Positions 1-6,121 of a stretch of 19,874 bases of DNA are shown here, one piece after another. Position 1 is the stretch's first letter; the number at the start of each line of letters is the position of its first letter. Position numbers and translations under genes: made by a program. The notes beneath the pieces are model-generated. The model made no database searches, was not told where the DNA came from, and saw only the letters and a list, made by a program, of their open reading frames with translations. The DNA comes from Candidatus Altarchaeota archaeon (GTDB taxonomy: Archaea > SpSt-1190), in contig JAAOXX010000017.1 in assembly GCA_018221025.1 (NCBI GenBank), positions 1 to 19,874 on the forward strand, in the 5' to 3' direction.

Positions 1-234
1 TATTTTGACAGCAAAAAACTTCTCAAATCTTTGGAAAAATTGAAACTAATTCGAGGCGATAGAATTCTTTGTGACGATTCTATGTTTAAAGGTTGTAAAG
101 ACAGATTGGAAAAATTCAGCGTAATAATGATACCGGAGTCAAAAATACTTCATTCGTATGAACAAGATTTGATGAATGCACTAGATTCCTATTTATGTCT
201 GAAAAGAAAAACCAAATTAAGGGGAAGAAAATAA
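1..234 (+). CDS. C-terminal part of an unrecognised protein, cut by the window edge
   Basis: The frame is open from the first base to a TAA at 232-234, giving at least 77 residues with no stop, so this is probably the 3' end of a longer gene. The visible part is lysine-rich and ends in a strongly basic tail (KRKTKLRGRK). Central residues include GDRILCDDSMFKGCKDRLEKF. I do not recognise the family. The tail and the repeat structure just downstream would be compatible with the end of a mobile element gene, but no catalytic motif is visible and I do not call it a transposase. An internal TTG at 31 is possible as a start but has no promoter or ribosome binding site. Confidence 0.4.
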   Translation, partial: YFDSKKLLKSLEKLKLIRGDRILCDDSMFKGCKDRLEKFSVIMIPESKILHSYEQDLMNALDSYLCLKRKTKLRGRK

Positions 235-245
235 ATGTGAAGATC

Positions 246-321
246 AGTGTAGTCCCATCCTCCGCCGCAGATCATTCAATCCTTTTGGAGGTCACGCGGC
301 TGTCATCCTGAGGGACTCACT
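246..321. repeat. Imperfect inverted repeat / candidate structured element
   Basis: AGTG (246-249) plus AGTCCC (251-256) are complementary to GGGACT (312-317) plus CACT (318-321), a 10-bp stem with one bulged T at 250. Inside it GCCGC (264-268) pairs with GCGGC (296-300), and CCTCC (259-263) could alternatively pair with GGAGG (287-291). The stretch is visibly richer in G and C than the flanking DNA. It could be a small structured RNA, a terminator region for the upstream gene, or the ends of a miniature element. No coding frame of note runs through it. Confidence 0.45.
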
Positions 322-340
322 ATACATATGTATACATATT
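321..340. repeat. 14-bp perfect palindrome with tandem 10-mer
   Basis: TATACATATGTATA at 321-334 is its own reverse complement, and TATACATAT occurs twice in tandem (321-329 and 331-339). It lies about 45 bp upstream of a TATA-like box (365-372). A dimeric repressor or activator site is one reading; AT-rich simple sequence is another. Confidence 0.4.
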
Positions 341-364
341 CCAAATTAAAACAATAGCGGAACA

Positions 365-372
365 TTTAAAAA
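365..372 (+). promoter_or_regulatory. Possible upstream TATA box
   Basis: TTTAAAAA at 365-372 would place a transcription start near 390-397, immediately at the first of three TGTGCAAA repeats. If used, the transcript for the gene at 482 would carry a leader of roughly 90 nt containing those repeats. A second box at 453-458 competes for the role of main promoter. Confidence 0.35.
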
Positions 373-382
373 TGGGAACACC

Positions 383-438
383 TTTCTGTGCAAACCCCTT
401 TCATTTTTGTGCAAAAACCCATTTATGTGCAAAGCCCC
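383..438 (+). repeat. Three direct repeats with core TGTGCAAA
   Basis: The core occurs at 387-394, 408-415 and 426-433, each preceded by a TTTN tract and followed by a C-run (consensus TTTNTGTGCAAANNCCC). Centre spacing is 21 and 18 bp. The GTG inside each copy (388, 409, 427) is in the same reading frame, which runs 29 codons to a TAA at 475-477. The repeats lie between two TATA-like boxes upstream of the gene starting at 482, so they could be activator sites or part of a leader. Confidence 0.5.
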
Positions 439-452
439 AGCTCTCAAAACTC

Positions 453-458
453 TTATAA
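453..458 (+). promoter_or_regulatory. TATA box for the gene at 482
   Basis: TTATAA at 453-458 is followed by 23 nt and then ATG at 482. This spacing is close to the 20-22 nt seen at other leaderless first genes in the window. Confidence 0.45.
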
Positions 459-481
459 TGTCAAAACTCACAAGTAATAAC

Positions 482-940
482 ATGATTGAGAAGCTTACAT
501 ATACCCTCGGTAATGGGTTAAATTCTGCTCAAGGAGCCATTGGCGATGGACTCAACAGCGCTCAGGAATCAATTGGCGATGGGCTTGGTGGTGCTCAAAA
601 TGCAATGTATGAAATAAGCTGGGATGAATTCTCACAGTATCTTCGAAACGCAAAAGACCTGTTTGAAAGCGACTTTGCACCACGGTATAGGGAATTGCTC
701 GATAAGTATGACGGAGACTCGGTTAAAGCCGATGAACATATGGCAGATACTCTTGGTCCACTCGACTTCTACAATTATTTCCAAATCAGTGCACTCTTAG
801 GAGTTGAAGGAATGGAAGCAATAGCTACTTCGTATTCAGAACCCACAGCAAACGAAGGAGCGCCTTCATATGCAGGACCTAATGCAAGAGAAATGGCGCC
901 TCAATACTCGCAACCAGCACAGGCGGCAGCAACAGCTTAA
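482..940 (+). CDS. Small acidic protein with 11-residue repeats, function unknown
   Basis: I do not recognise this 152-residue protein. From the ATG at 482 it opens with a short helix and then three consecutive 11-residue units (residues 10-42) of the form GDGLNSAQxxI, with hydrophobic residues at positions 4, 7 and 11, the periodicity of amphipathic membrane- or partner-binding helices. A middle region rich in aromatic and acidic residues follows (near YEISWDEF and LDFYNYFQ). The tail is low in complexity, with Pro, Ala, Ser and Tyr-Ser repeats ending in AQAAATA. There is no clear signal peptide or membrane span. ATG 458 in the same frame is an alternative start; 482 was chosen because of the TATA box 23 nt upstream. 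It converges on L14e with a 22-nt gap. Confidence 0.6.
   Translation: MIEKLTYTLGNGLNSAQGAIGDGLNSAQESIGDGLGGAQNAMYEISWDEFSQYLRNAKDLFESDFAPRYRELLDKYDGDSVKADEHMADTLGPLDFYNYFQISALLGVEGMEAIATSYSEPTANEGAPSYAGPNAREMAPQYSQPAQAAATA
509..607 (+). repeat. Three 33-nt coding repeats (11-residue units)
   Basis: Units at 509-541, 542-574 and 575-607 encode GNGLNSAQGAI, GDGLNSAQESI and GDGLGGAQNAM. The copies differ at many third codon positions while the protein pattern is kept, which suggests selection on the protein rather than a fresh duplication. Confidence 0.7.
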
Positions 941-956
941 GAAACTGAATTGACTT

Positions 957-964
957 AATTTTTT
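957..964 (+). terminator. T-run after the gene at 482
   Basis: A T-rich tract (AATTTTTTAT, about 957-966) lies 17-24 nt past the stop codon at 938-940. Archaeal RNA polymerase often terminates at such tracts. It overlaps the 3' end of the convergent L14e gene. Confidence 0.35.
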
Positions 965-1244
965 ATCTACTAAGCTTAGCTTTCAAAGAAGTCATAGTTA
1001 AGAAGTCGAGTTTATCGGCTTTCAAAGCCGCGTCTTTTTCTTTGAGCTTTTCAATTATCTCGTCCTCACTGAGCTTTGATGTATCGAGTTCTTCTGGTAG
1101 CGGCTCAAGGTGGACTGGACTAACAAATCGTTTTCGGACACTTGGACCAACAACTTGGAGTTTGTCTTTCTTTTTCCCAAGAATAACACAGATACCATGG
1201 TCCCGCCCTGCAATCTTTACTGCGAGTCTATTCTTTTTTAACAT
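963..1244 (-). CDS. rpl14e: Large-subunit ribosomal protein L14e
   Basis: This 93-residue protein carries the archaeal/eukaryotic L14e (KOW-like) pattern: an N-terminal beta region RLAVKIAGRDHGICVIL, a basic middle VVGPSVRKRFVSPVHLEPL that typifies the family, and a C-terminal helical charged tail. It is a 50S component with no bacterial homologue. The start at 1244 follows AAGGTGAG 5 nt upstream, a good Shine-Dalgarno, and overlaps the end of L34e by 17 nt, so the two are translated together. In many euryarchaea cmk lies between L34e and L14e and truB/cbf5 follows; neither is here. Confidence 0.9.
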   Translation of the reverse strand: MLKKNRLAVKIAGRDHGICVILGKKKDKLQVVGPSVRKRFVSPVHLEPLPEELDTSKLSEDEIIEKLKEKDAALKADKLDFLTMTSLKAKLSR

Positions 1245-1446
1245 GATTTCTCACCTTCATTTTGAGTATTTCTCTTGAGACCGGGGATGATACATCCGGA
1301 TGGGCTCTACTTCTTCGTGAACCCGCAAGTCGTTTATTAGTAACGCCACAGAACGCTTTCACCTTCTTATCAATCCTCTGAAGAGTATGTCCTCCCCCTG
1401 GGATTCTAACCTTCTTCTTCTTGGCATTTCTTTCTGACGGACGCAT
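1228..1446 (-). CDS. rpl34e: Large-subunit ribosomal protein L34e, apparently without its zinc site
   Basis: This 72-residue basic protein begins MRPSERNAKKKKVRIPGGG, the characteristic L34e opening (MRPS..R....R.PGG). The usual family then has a zinc ribbon with CxxCG; here the corresponding segment reads AFCGVTNKRLAGSRR, with a single cysteine in the whole protein, so zinc binding looks lost. It is also shorter than common archaeal L34e (about 85-90). It starts with ATG 21 nt after a TATA box lying at the end of the DUF106 gene, so L34e-L14e form a separate leaderless unit downstream of SecY-DUF106. Confidence 0.85.
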   Translation of the reverse strand: MRPSERNAKKKKVRIPGGGHTLQRIDKKVKAFCGVTNKRLAGSRRSRAHPDVSSPVSREILKMKVRNHVKKE

Positions 1447-1467
1447 ATCTACACCTCGACTGAAGCA

Positions 1468-1475
1468 TTTTAAAA
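1468..1475 (-). promoter_or_regulatory. TATA box of the L34e-L14e unit
   Basis: TTTTAAAA (palindromic, so identical on the minus strand) ends 21 nt before the L34e ATG at 1446. It sits immediately beyond the DUF106 stop codon (1477-1479). Confidence 0.6.
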
Positions 1476-1476
1476 C

Positions 1477-1857
1477 TTAACTATATTTCAAAATCTTCCT
1501 CACAATTTTATCAGCAGCAATACTAGATGGGATACCGAGTATGAAAAATGAACCCAGCCAGCCAAATGTATGGCCAAAAACCACCCAAGTCAATTCGGCA
1601 TATCTCGACTTAATGAAGAATATTGCCGGAATAACAATTGGGAATAAGTACATCTGAGACTTCATACCGAGCTTCATTCTCTTTGAATTAGCCTTATTCA
1701 ATTTCGCAAGTGCCTTCTCATCTCCCGACCTTGCACCCTTCATTAATACTTTAATTTCTTTTTCAAGTATCCTTAATTCAGGACCACCAACCTTCTTCAT
1801 AATAAAATTTATTATGAACATATACACAAACGTAACCACTACAAACTCTATATTCAT
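1477..1857 (-). CDS. DUF106 membrane protein (EMC3/TMCO1-like, Oxa1 superfamily)
   Basis: The protein (126 residues from ATG 1857) has a hydrophobic first segment (about residues 2-18), a charged helical pair LEKEIKVLMKGARSGDEKALAKLNKANSK typical of DUF106, then two further membrane segments (about 66-80 and 90-112). DUF106 proteins belong to the Oxa1/YidC/Get1/EMC3 superfamily and are thought to help insert membrane proteins, consistent with the place next to SecY. ATG 1857 is preferred over GTG 1866 because GGTGA lies 5 nt before it, inside the SecY 3' end. It is shorter than many family members. The usual adk gene between SecY and DUF106 is absent. Confidence 0.85.
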   Translation of the reverse strand: MNIEFVVVTFVYMFIINFIMKKVGGPELRILEKEIKVLMKGARSGDEKALAKLNKANSKRMKLGMKSQMYLFPIVIPAIFFIKSRYAELTWVVFGHTFGWLGSFFILGIPSSIAADKIVRKILKYS

Positions 1858-1858
1858 T

Positions 1859-3268
1859 TTATTCACCTTTCAAAAACTTCCTAACCATTGGATTCATATC
1901 CATAGCATACTGTTGCATAATGGTTTGATATAACTGATAGATTATCATGACTGAAAGAAGGATGCCCGTTCCACGCGAGAGTGAATTTGTAAAATCGGCA
2001 ACGGCAGCAAGCAGTCCAACGGCAATACCGCCAAGGTCTGTTAAGTATGGAATATATCTATCAAGAACCTTGGTCAAAATTCGAGGGTCCCTACGGAACC
2101 CGGGAATTCCAAATCCACCCTGTTGAATCTGTTTTGCGACTGCACGTGAATCCATATTTGAAGTATAAACCCAGAAACGCGCAAACATAACTGAACCAGC
2201 TACCATCGCAATAGTATAAACAATTGCCCGCAAAACTAGTTGTAAATAGACACCCCCCGTGAAAAGCCCCTTGAAGAATGTAATTGGGCTAAAAATCATA
2301 TGAAAAATTAACTCAGTGGGTGGAATGAAATAAAGCGCAAGCCCACCAATAGCCCTACCACTCGCATCGAAGGTTCCAAAGAATGTTAAACCCCTATTTG
2401 CAAGGAAGCGCGACCACAATTCAAAGTTTGCAATGAGTGCCGCAGTAAAGATAACTGGGATATTTGACGTATAGAATAAATTGAGTGGCCACCGTGTAAC
2501 CGCACCCCTTACTCTCGCAAATGCCAATGGAATTTCTATCTTGATTCCACTAGCATAGACTGTAATAAAGAAAATTATAACTGTGAAAATCACGGGCAGA
2601 AAAATCGTTGCGGCTGAAATAGGGTCTCCTTGAACCAGATAGGTTATTGCGGCAAAGAGTCTCCCTGCAGGAACTCCAGGATTCTGTGGGTTTGCAAATG
2701 GATTAAAAATTCCAGTTACAATTTGTTCACTAACACCCGCAGCAATGAATAGACTTATACCACTCATAAATCCCCATCTTGAACTTATTTGGTCCATGAG
2801 GATTAGTAAAAATGTTCCGAGCACAAGCTGGCCAATGAGTATCGACTTATTCAGAAGTGTCGGATTCGCCGGCGGCAGCCCTCCCATCAACACATATAGT
2901 CCAGACTCAAACAATGTAACAAAAATAACAAGAGTTCTCTCAAGAGCTTCATACTTCTTCTTACCCTCTGGAGTACTCGTATCAATCTGTAATATGTCTG
3001 AACCCGAAAGCAACTGGAGAATAATGCTGGCTGTAACAATTGGACCAATACCAAGTGTTACAATTGAACCAAAATTACCCGCGAGTATTGCACGGAAACT
3101 CTGGAATTGGTCAACTGCTGCGGAACTTAATCCATAGAGTGAAATATTTGACATTAAAAAATATAGACCCAAGACAATTGCAGTCCACTTCAATCGCTCA
3201 TTAAAGTTGAGGCGTCTAATTGGCTCTCTAACTTCCGGAATGTATTTTGCAATATCAGTAAGCCCCAC
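1859..3268 (-). CDS. secY: Protein translocase subunit SecY
   Basis: This is the 469-residue central subunit of the Sec channel. About ten membrane spans are visible, beginning near residues 30-48 (AIVLGLYFLMSNISLYGL). The N-terminal KYIPEVREPIRRLNFNERLKWT, the GSIVTLGIGPIVTASIILQL segment of the second span, and the cytosolic IKIEIPLAFARVRGAVTRWP loop are family hallmarks of archaeal SecY/Sec61-alpha. It starts with GTG at 3268, exactly 20 nt after a TTTTTAAA box, so it opens its own leaderless unit rather than depending on the upstream ribosomal genes. DUF106 follows directly. Confidence 0.97.
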   Translation of the reverse strand: MGLTDIAKYIPEVREPIRRLNFNERLKWTAIVLGLYFLMSNISLYGLSSAAVDQFQSFRAILAGNFGSIVTLGIGPIVTASIILQLLSGSDILQIDTSTPEGKKKYEALERTLVIFVTLFESGLYVLMGGLPPANPTLLNKSILIGQLVLGTFLLILMDQISSRWGFMSGISLFIAAGVSEQIVTGIFNPFANPQNPGVPAGRLFAAITYLVQGDPISAATIFLPVIFTVIIFFITVYASGIKIEIPLAFARVRGAVTRWPLNLFYTSNIPVIFTAALIANFELWSRFLANRGLTFFGTFDASGRAIGGLALYFIPPTELIFHMIFSPITFFKGLFTGGVYLQLVLRAIVYTIAMVAGSVMFARFWVYTSNMDSRAVAKQIQQGGFGIPGFRRDPRILTKVLDRYIPYLTDLGGIAVGLLAAVADFTNSLSRGTGILLSVMIIYQLYQTIMQQYAMDMNPMVRKFLKGE

Positions 3269-3288
3269 AGTTTAGCTAAAGAAATGCG

Positions 3289-3296
3289 TTTAAAAA
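3289..3296 (-). promoter_or_regulatory. TATA box of secY
   Basis: On the minus strand TTTTTAAA ends 20 nt before the secY GTG at 3268, the leaderless spacing. It lies between the L15 stop codon and secY. Confidence 0.65.
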
Positions 3297-3301
3297 GGCT
3301 T

Positions 3302-3697
3302 TTACTGTTCAAGCTTTCCGCCGGCTGCAATAAGCTTTTCTTCCGCCCTTTTACTCCAAGACCTGACCTTAATAGTCAATGGCTTTGAGATTTTGCCTGT
3401 ACCGAGGAGTTTTTCAATCCCAATTTCAGTCAAGTCAGCCTTTTTATCGAAGTGTTGCTCAACCCAATTGAGGTTAACTGTATCAGGATTCTTTGTGAGT
3501 GAACCCCTAGTAAATCCAATTTTCCCAAAATGACCAAATTTTCCCTGTCTTGCACCCATTGGAACCTTGCCACCTTTAATGGTAGACATCCACCGTGCAT
3601 CTTTGACCCCAGCCATTCCAGCCCCCCCACTCCTTCCACGGCCCCTCTTATGAGTACCATGTCCGTGAGTATTTGAACCGCGTCCTTTCTTGGCCAT
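3302..3697 (-). CDS. rpl15: Large-subunit ribosomal protein L15
   Basis: This 131-residue protein has the archaeal L15 N-terminus MAKKGRGSNTHGHGTHKRGRGRSGG, the G-rich RNA-binding extension that threads into 23S rRNA, followed by GKFGHFGKIGFTRG and a C-terminal globular part ending KRAEEKLIAAGGKLEQ. It is slightly short for archaea. The ATG at 3697 was chosen over TTG 3709 because the protein then begins as family members do and because a TTTTAAA box ends 21 nt before it. The usual upstream neighbour L30 is separated from it by an opposite-strand gene at 3787-4536, so L15 has its own leaderless promoter. Confidence 0.95.
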   Translation of the reverse strand: MAKKGRGSNTHGHGTHKRGRGRSGGAGMAGVKDARWMSTIKGGKVPMGARQGKFGHFGKIGFTRGSLTKNPDTVNLNWVEQHFDKKADLTEIGIEKLLGTGKISKPLTIKVRSWSKRAEEKLIAAGGKLEQ

Positions 3698-3718
3698 AAG
3701 TCTGTGCAAAAGAAGAGG

Positions 3719-3725
3719 TTTAAAA
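3719..3725 (-). promoter_or_regulatory. TATA box of rpl15
   Basis: TTTTAAA on the minus strand ends 21 nt before the L15 ATG at 3697. Between them a TTTGCACA (3703-3710), the complement of the TGTGCAAA repeated at 387-433, covers the expected transcription start area. Confidence 0.6.
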
Positions 3726-3757
3726 GGTTTGCTGGGACTCGAAATCCATAAACAAGA

Positions 3758-3764
3758 TTATAAA
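3758..3764 (+). promoter_or_regulatory. TATA box of the 249-aa gene
   Basis: TTATAAA ends 22 nt before the GTG at 3787. It lies back to back with the L15 promoter, the two boxes being 32 bp apart. Confidence 0.6.
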
Positions 3765-3786
3765 CTAAACAAAACATAACTACCCT

Positions 3787-4536
3787 GTGGTAGTCTCACT
3801 AGACTGGTTTGAAGAGAATAAAGAACAAATCAGGAAAAACGCTGAAAAAGAACTTAAGGTTTATGGTTCAGGAAGAATAACAGATAAAATGCGAGTGGAT
3901 GCTCTCACGAAATTCGTTAAAGAAGCTGCAAAATTAGTCAAAGAATCAGATGACTTCGAATCCGGTAAATTCCGACAATATTTTCAAATTGAGGGGAGTG
4001 CATTTGGATATGATGATTTTGGACACTTCATACCTTGGATGGAATACACGGGTGGCACGTTTTCAAAATTAGATTATAAAACTGAACAAAACTTATCGGG
4101 AATATACACGATAGGATTTTCAGCAGGTGAAGGCTTAGACTACGAATTAAGTGAAAAGGATTTAACTGTTGAATCAGATGACAAAAATTTCATCGTTGAA
4201 TTATTGGTAATGGGTGAAGAAAATAAGCGTTATTTTTCTGCAACAGGAAATACTGAAAAATATGATAATAAATCCAGTAGAATTTTTTCAATATTCGATG
4301 TGGAACCGAGTACGGATATTGATGAAATAGCAAAACTGATGTTTGGTGAACGCGAGTATACTAAATTTGAAATTAAAGACGCGGTAAAAGAATATTCAGG
4401 TGCAGACTTAGACCCATACAAATGGACTGGAAATAATTGTTTGTACATGGCAGTAAATCATGCGGCAGTTTTTTGTAGTGCAGATCCATCAGTTAATTCA
4501 ATTAGATTTGGTCAATACGAAATTGTTGCAGAATAG
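3787..4536 (+). CDS. Unrecognised 249-residue soluble protein inserted in the ribosomal cluster
   Basis: I do not recognise this family. The protein starts with GTG (VVSLDWFEENKEQIRK) behind a TATA box with leaderless spacing. Residues 1-60 look helical and charged; the middle is rich in Tyr, Phe, Gly and acidic residues (for example FIPWMEYTGGTFSKLDY and GIYTIGFSAGEGLDYELSEKD) and reads as beta-rich. A cysteine pair near the C-terminus (NNCLYMAVNHAAVFCSAD) is notable. No signal peptide or membrane span is visible. It lies opposite to the ribosomal genes, precisely between L30 (31-nt convergent gap) and L15 (divergent), where these two genes are normally adjacent. It also looks AT-richer than its neighbours, hinting at later arrival. 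Confidence 0.7.
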   Translation: MVVSLDWFEENKEQIRKNAEKELKVYGSGRITDKMRVDALTKFVKEAAKLVKESDDFESGKFRQYFQIEGSAFGYDDFGHFIPWMEYTGGTFSKLDYKTEQNLSGIYTIGFSAGEGLDYELSEKDLTVESDDKNFIVELLVMGEENKRYFSATGNTEKYDNKSSRIFSIFDVEPSTDIDEIAKLMFGEREYTKFEIKDAVKEYSGADLDPYKWTGNNCLYMAVNHAAVFCSADPSVNSIRFGQYEIVAE

Positions 4537-4567
4537 TTTCAAACCATGGTACTCGTCAAAGTAGTAG

Positions 4568-4918
4568 CTATGGTATCATTCTCTCAATCAACTTGTTAAT
4601 CTCGGCACCGCGGTATCCAAGCTCACCATCTGGTCGAGGTCGCTTAGTTGTCTTTCTAAATCCACCGCGTGGAGGATGAAGCCTGTATCGCTTAACCTTA
4701 TCGCCTTCAACTTTTAGTTCCTCGAGTTTCTTTAGTGTATCTTTTGATACTTCACCCCAAGCAACATAATCCTTAATCTTGTGAATCATGCCCTTGAAGT
4801 CATCACTAGTCCCAGTAATTGCAACTGTGTGATTTCTCTTCAAACCAAGAAGTTCAAGAGTAGTTCTAACTACTGGTTTAAGACCGACTCCACCTCTAAT
4901 TTTAACGACTGCAAACAT
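4568..4918 (-). CDS. rpl30: Large-subunit ribosomal protein L30
   Basis: This 116-residue L30 begins FAVVKIRGGVGLKPVVRTTLELLGL, the ferredoxin-like L30 core, and ends with the archaeal/eukaryotic L7-type tail RLHPPRGGFRKTTKRPRPDGELGYRGAEINKLIERM. It is shorter than common archaeal L30 (about 150), with the middle region reduced. The start at 4918 shares one base with the S5 stop (TAATG) and is preceded by a strong GGGAGGGG. It is the last gene of the S17-L30 unit; its usual partner L15 lies beyond an opposite-strand gene. Confidence 0.93.
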   Translation of the reverse strand: MFAVVKIRGGVGLKPVVRTTLELLGLKRNHTVAITGTSDDFKGMIHKIKDYVAWGEVSKDTLKKLEELKVEGDKVKRYRLHPPRGGFRKTTKRPRPDGELGYRGAEINKLIERMIP

Positions 4919-5589
4919 TATTGAACCCCTCCCATTTTCATGTATTTCTCGGGAATCTTTGTTCTCTTGATATTCTTCAAGGCATCAAAAAGCGCATATG
5001 CGTAGTTTATGCGTGTACGAGTTTCACCATAAGTTTCAGACCAAGCATCCTTAATCCCAACCAATTTGAGCATCTTCTTACCCTCATCTCCGATAACGAG
5101 ACCAGTTCCCTTAGGAGCGGGCTTCAACACCATTCGAATTGATGCGGACTTGCCTTCAACAGTGAATGGCAAACTATGAGTAGTTTTACAACCACACTCC
5201 CAGTCACCACAGCCCCTGAAAACATATTGAATATTTCTCTTAGCATTAATTAAGGCCCTTTGTCTAGCAAGCATACTTTCCCTACTACTTCCCTTGCCAA
5301 TTCCAATATACCCATTGCCATCACCAATTATTGAAAGATAAGTGTATGTATTTCTTGAACCCTCTCTAACTTTTTTCTGGGTTCGTCTAAACGGTCGCCT
5401 CTGACCCCCACCAAATTTACCCTTTGCCTGTCCAATCTTAATCAAGTCAGATTTTAAACCGGGAATTAACATATCAACGACTTCAGGCTCAATTATTTTC
5501 AGCCCCCTATTGAGTATTTCATTGATTGAAGTTATTTCACCTGACTTAACCATCTTTCCGAGTTTGGTTTTAGGAACCCATGTATTCAC
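4918..5589 (-). CDS. rps5: Small-subunit ribosomal protein S5
   Basis: The protein (223 residues from GTG 5589) begins VNTWVPKTKLGKMVKSGEI, the archaeal S5 opening. The double-stranded-RNA-binding-like domain has IGDGNGYIGIGKGSSRE, the family signature, and the archaeal CGDWECGC cysteine cluster follows. The C-terminal domain contains PKGTGLVIGDEGKKMLKLVGI, essential for decoding fidelity in S5. GTG 5589 was chosen over GTG 5598 because GAGGTG, within the L18 end, lies 6 nt upstream. It is flanked by L18 and L30 in the conserved order. Confidence 0.95.
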   Translation of the reverse strand: MNTWVPKTKLGKMVKSGEITSINEILNRGLKIIEPEVVDMLIPGLKSDLIKIGQAKGKFGGGQRRPFRRTQKKVREGSRNTYTYLSIIGDGNGYIGIGKGSSRESMLARQRALINAKRNIQYVFRGCGDWECGCKTTHSLPFTVEGKSASIRMVLKPAPKGTGLVIGDEGKKMLKLVGIKDAWSETYGETRTRINYAYALFDALKNIKRTKIPEKYMKMGGVQ

Positions 5590-5590
5590 T

Positions 5591-6121
5591 TTATGCACCT
5601 CTTAGTTTTGACAGAACTAATTCAAAATTCTTGTCAATTTCTACCTCATCCTTTTTGTATTTAGCAAATTGATGACCCTTAGATTCGGCCATGTAGGCAA
5701 CAATGTGTTCGCCCCTAATGCGCTCTTCTGAAGGAAATACATCCTCACCATGAGGAATAGTCATTCCAGCATCAACTGCACCCTTCACAACTGCAAACAT
5801 TTTTGTTGATTTTGGATGTCTTCCAGTATCAAGTATTGCATGAGTTACTTTCTTCTTCTTAGCAGATTTGCCAAGTAAGAATCCAAGCAAATATGCTGCT
5901 GGAGTATTAGCACCCCCCTTCCAACCTTGTTTTTTTAGGTTTGAAAGGTCAACAGTCAAAAGAACAGAATCACCATCTACTTTGTAATCAACTAGTTGAA
6001 CCATAATGTTGTTTGCCGTTTTTCTTACAACAAGGCGGGTTGAACCAGACTTTAGCAAACCGAGTCGTTTCTTGTAATCAGTAATTCCCTTAGCCCTGCG
6101 TTTTAGATTGAGTCTTTTCAT
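5591..6121 (-). CDS. rpl18: Large-subunit ribosomal protein L18
   Basis: This 176-residue protein binds 5S rRNA in the 50S subunit. It shows the archaeal L18 pattern: basic N-terminus MKRLNLKRRAKGITDYKKRLGLLKSG, then RLVVRKTANNIMVQLVDY, the NTPAAYLLGFLLGKSA segment and AILDTGRHPKSTKMFAVVKGAVDAGMTIPH. The ATG at 6121 overlaps the L19e stop as ATGA, with GGAGAG 9 nt upstream. The length agrees with archaeal relatives. Confidence 0.95.
   Translation of the reverse strand: MKRLNLKRRAKGITDYKKRLGLLKSGSTRLVVRKTANNIMVQLVDYKVDGDSVLLTVDLSNLKKQGWKGGANTPAAYLLGFLLGKSAKKKKVTHAILDTGRHPKSTKMFAVVKGAVDAGMTIPHGEDVFPSEERIRGEHIVAYMAESKGHQFAKYKKDEVEIDKNFELVLSKLRGA

Noticed and set aside
235..360. A tRNA or C/D-box RNA in the intergenic stretch
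   Set aside because: No cloverleaf with T-arm GTTCRA or C/D boxes with the right spacing is visible, only the unassigned stem structure.
407..457. TTG start at 407 that would extend the repeat protein N-terminally
   Set aside because: It would add CKNPFMCKAPALKTLI encoded within the TGTGCAAA repeats, lacks a ribosome binding site, and the ATG at 482 has a TATA box at leaderless distance.
1042..1278. 78-codon open frame on the plus strand across L14e
   Set aside because: It is an antisense shadow of L14e; composition is low-complexity Ser/Phe and there is no promoter.
2745..3137. 130-codon plus-strand open frame inside secY
   Set aside because: Antisense to a conserved membrane protein; no promoter or ribosome binding site.
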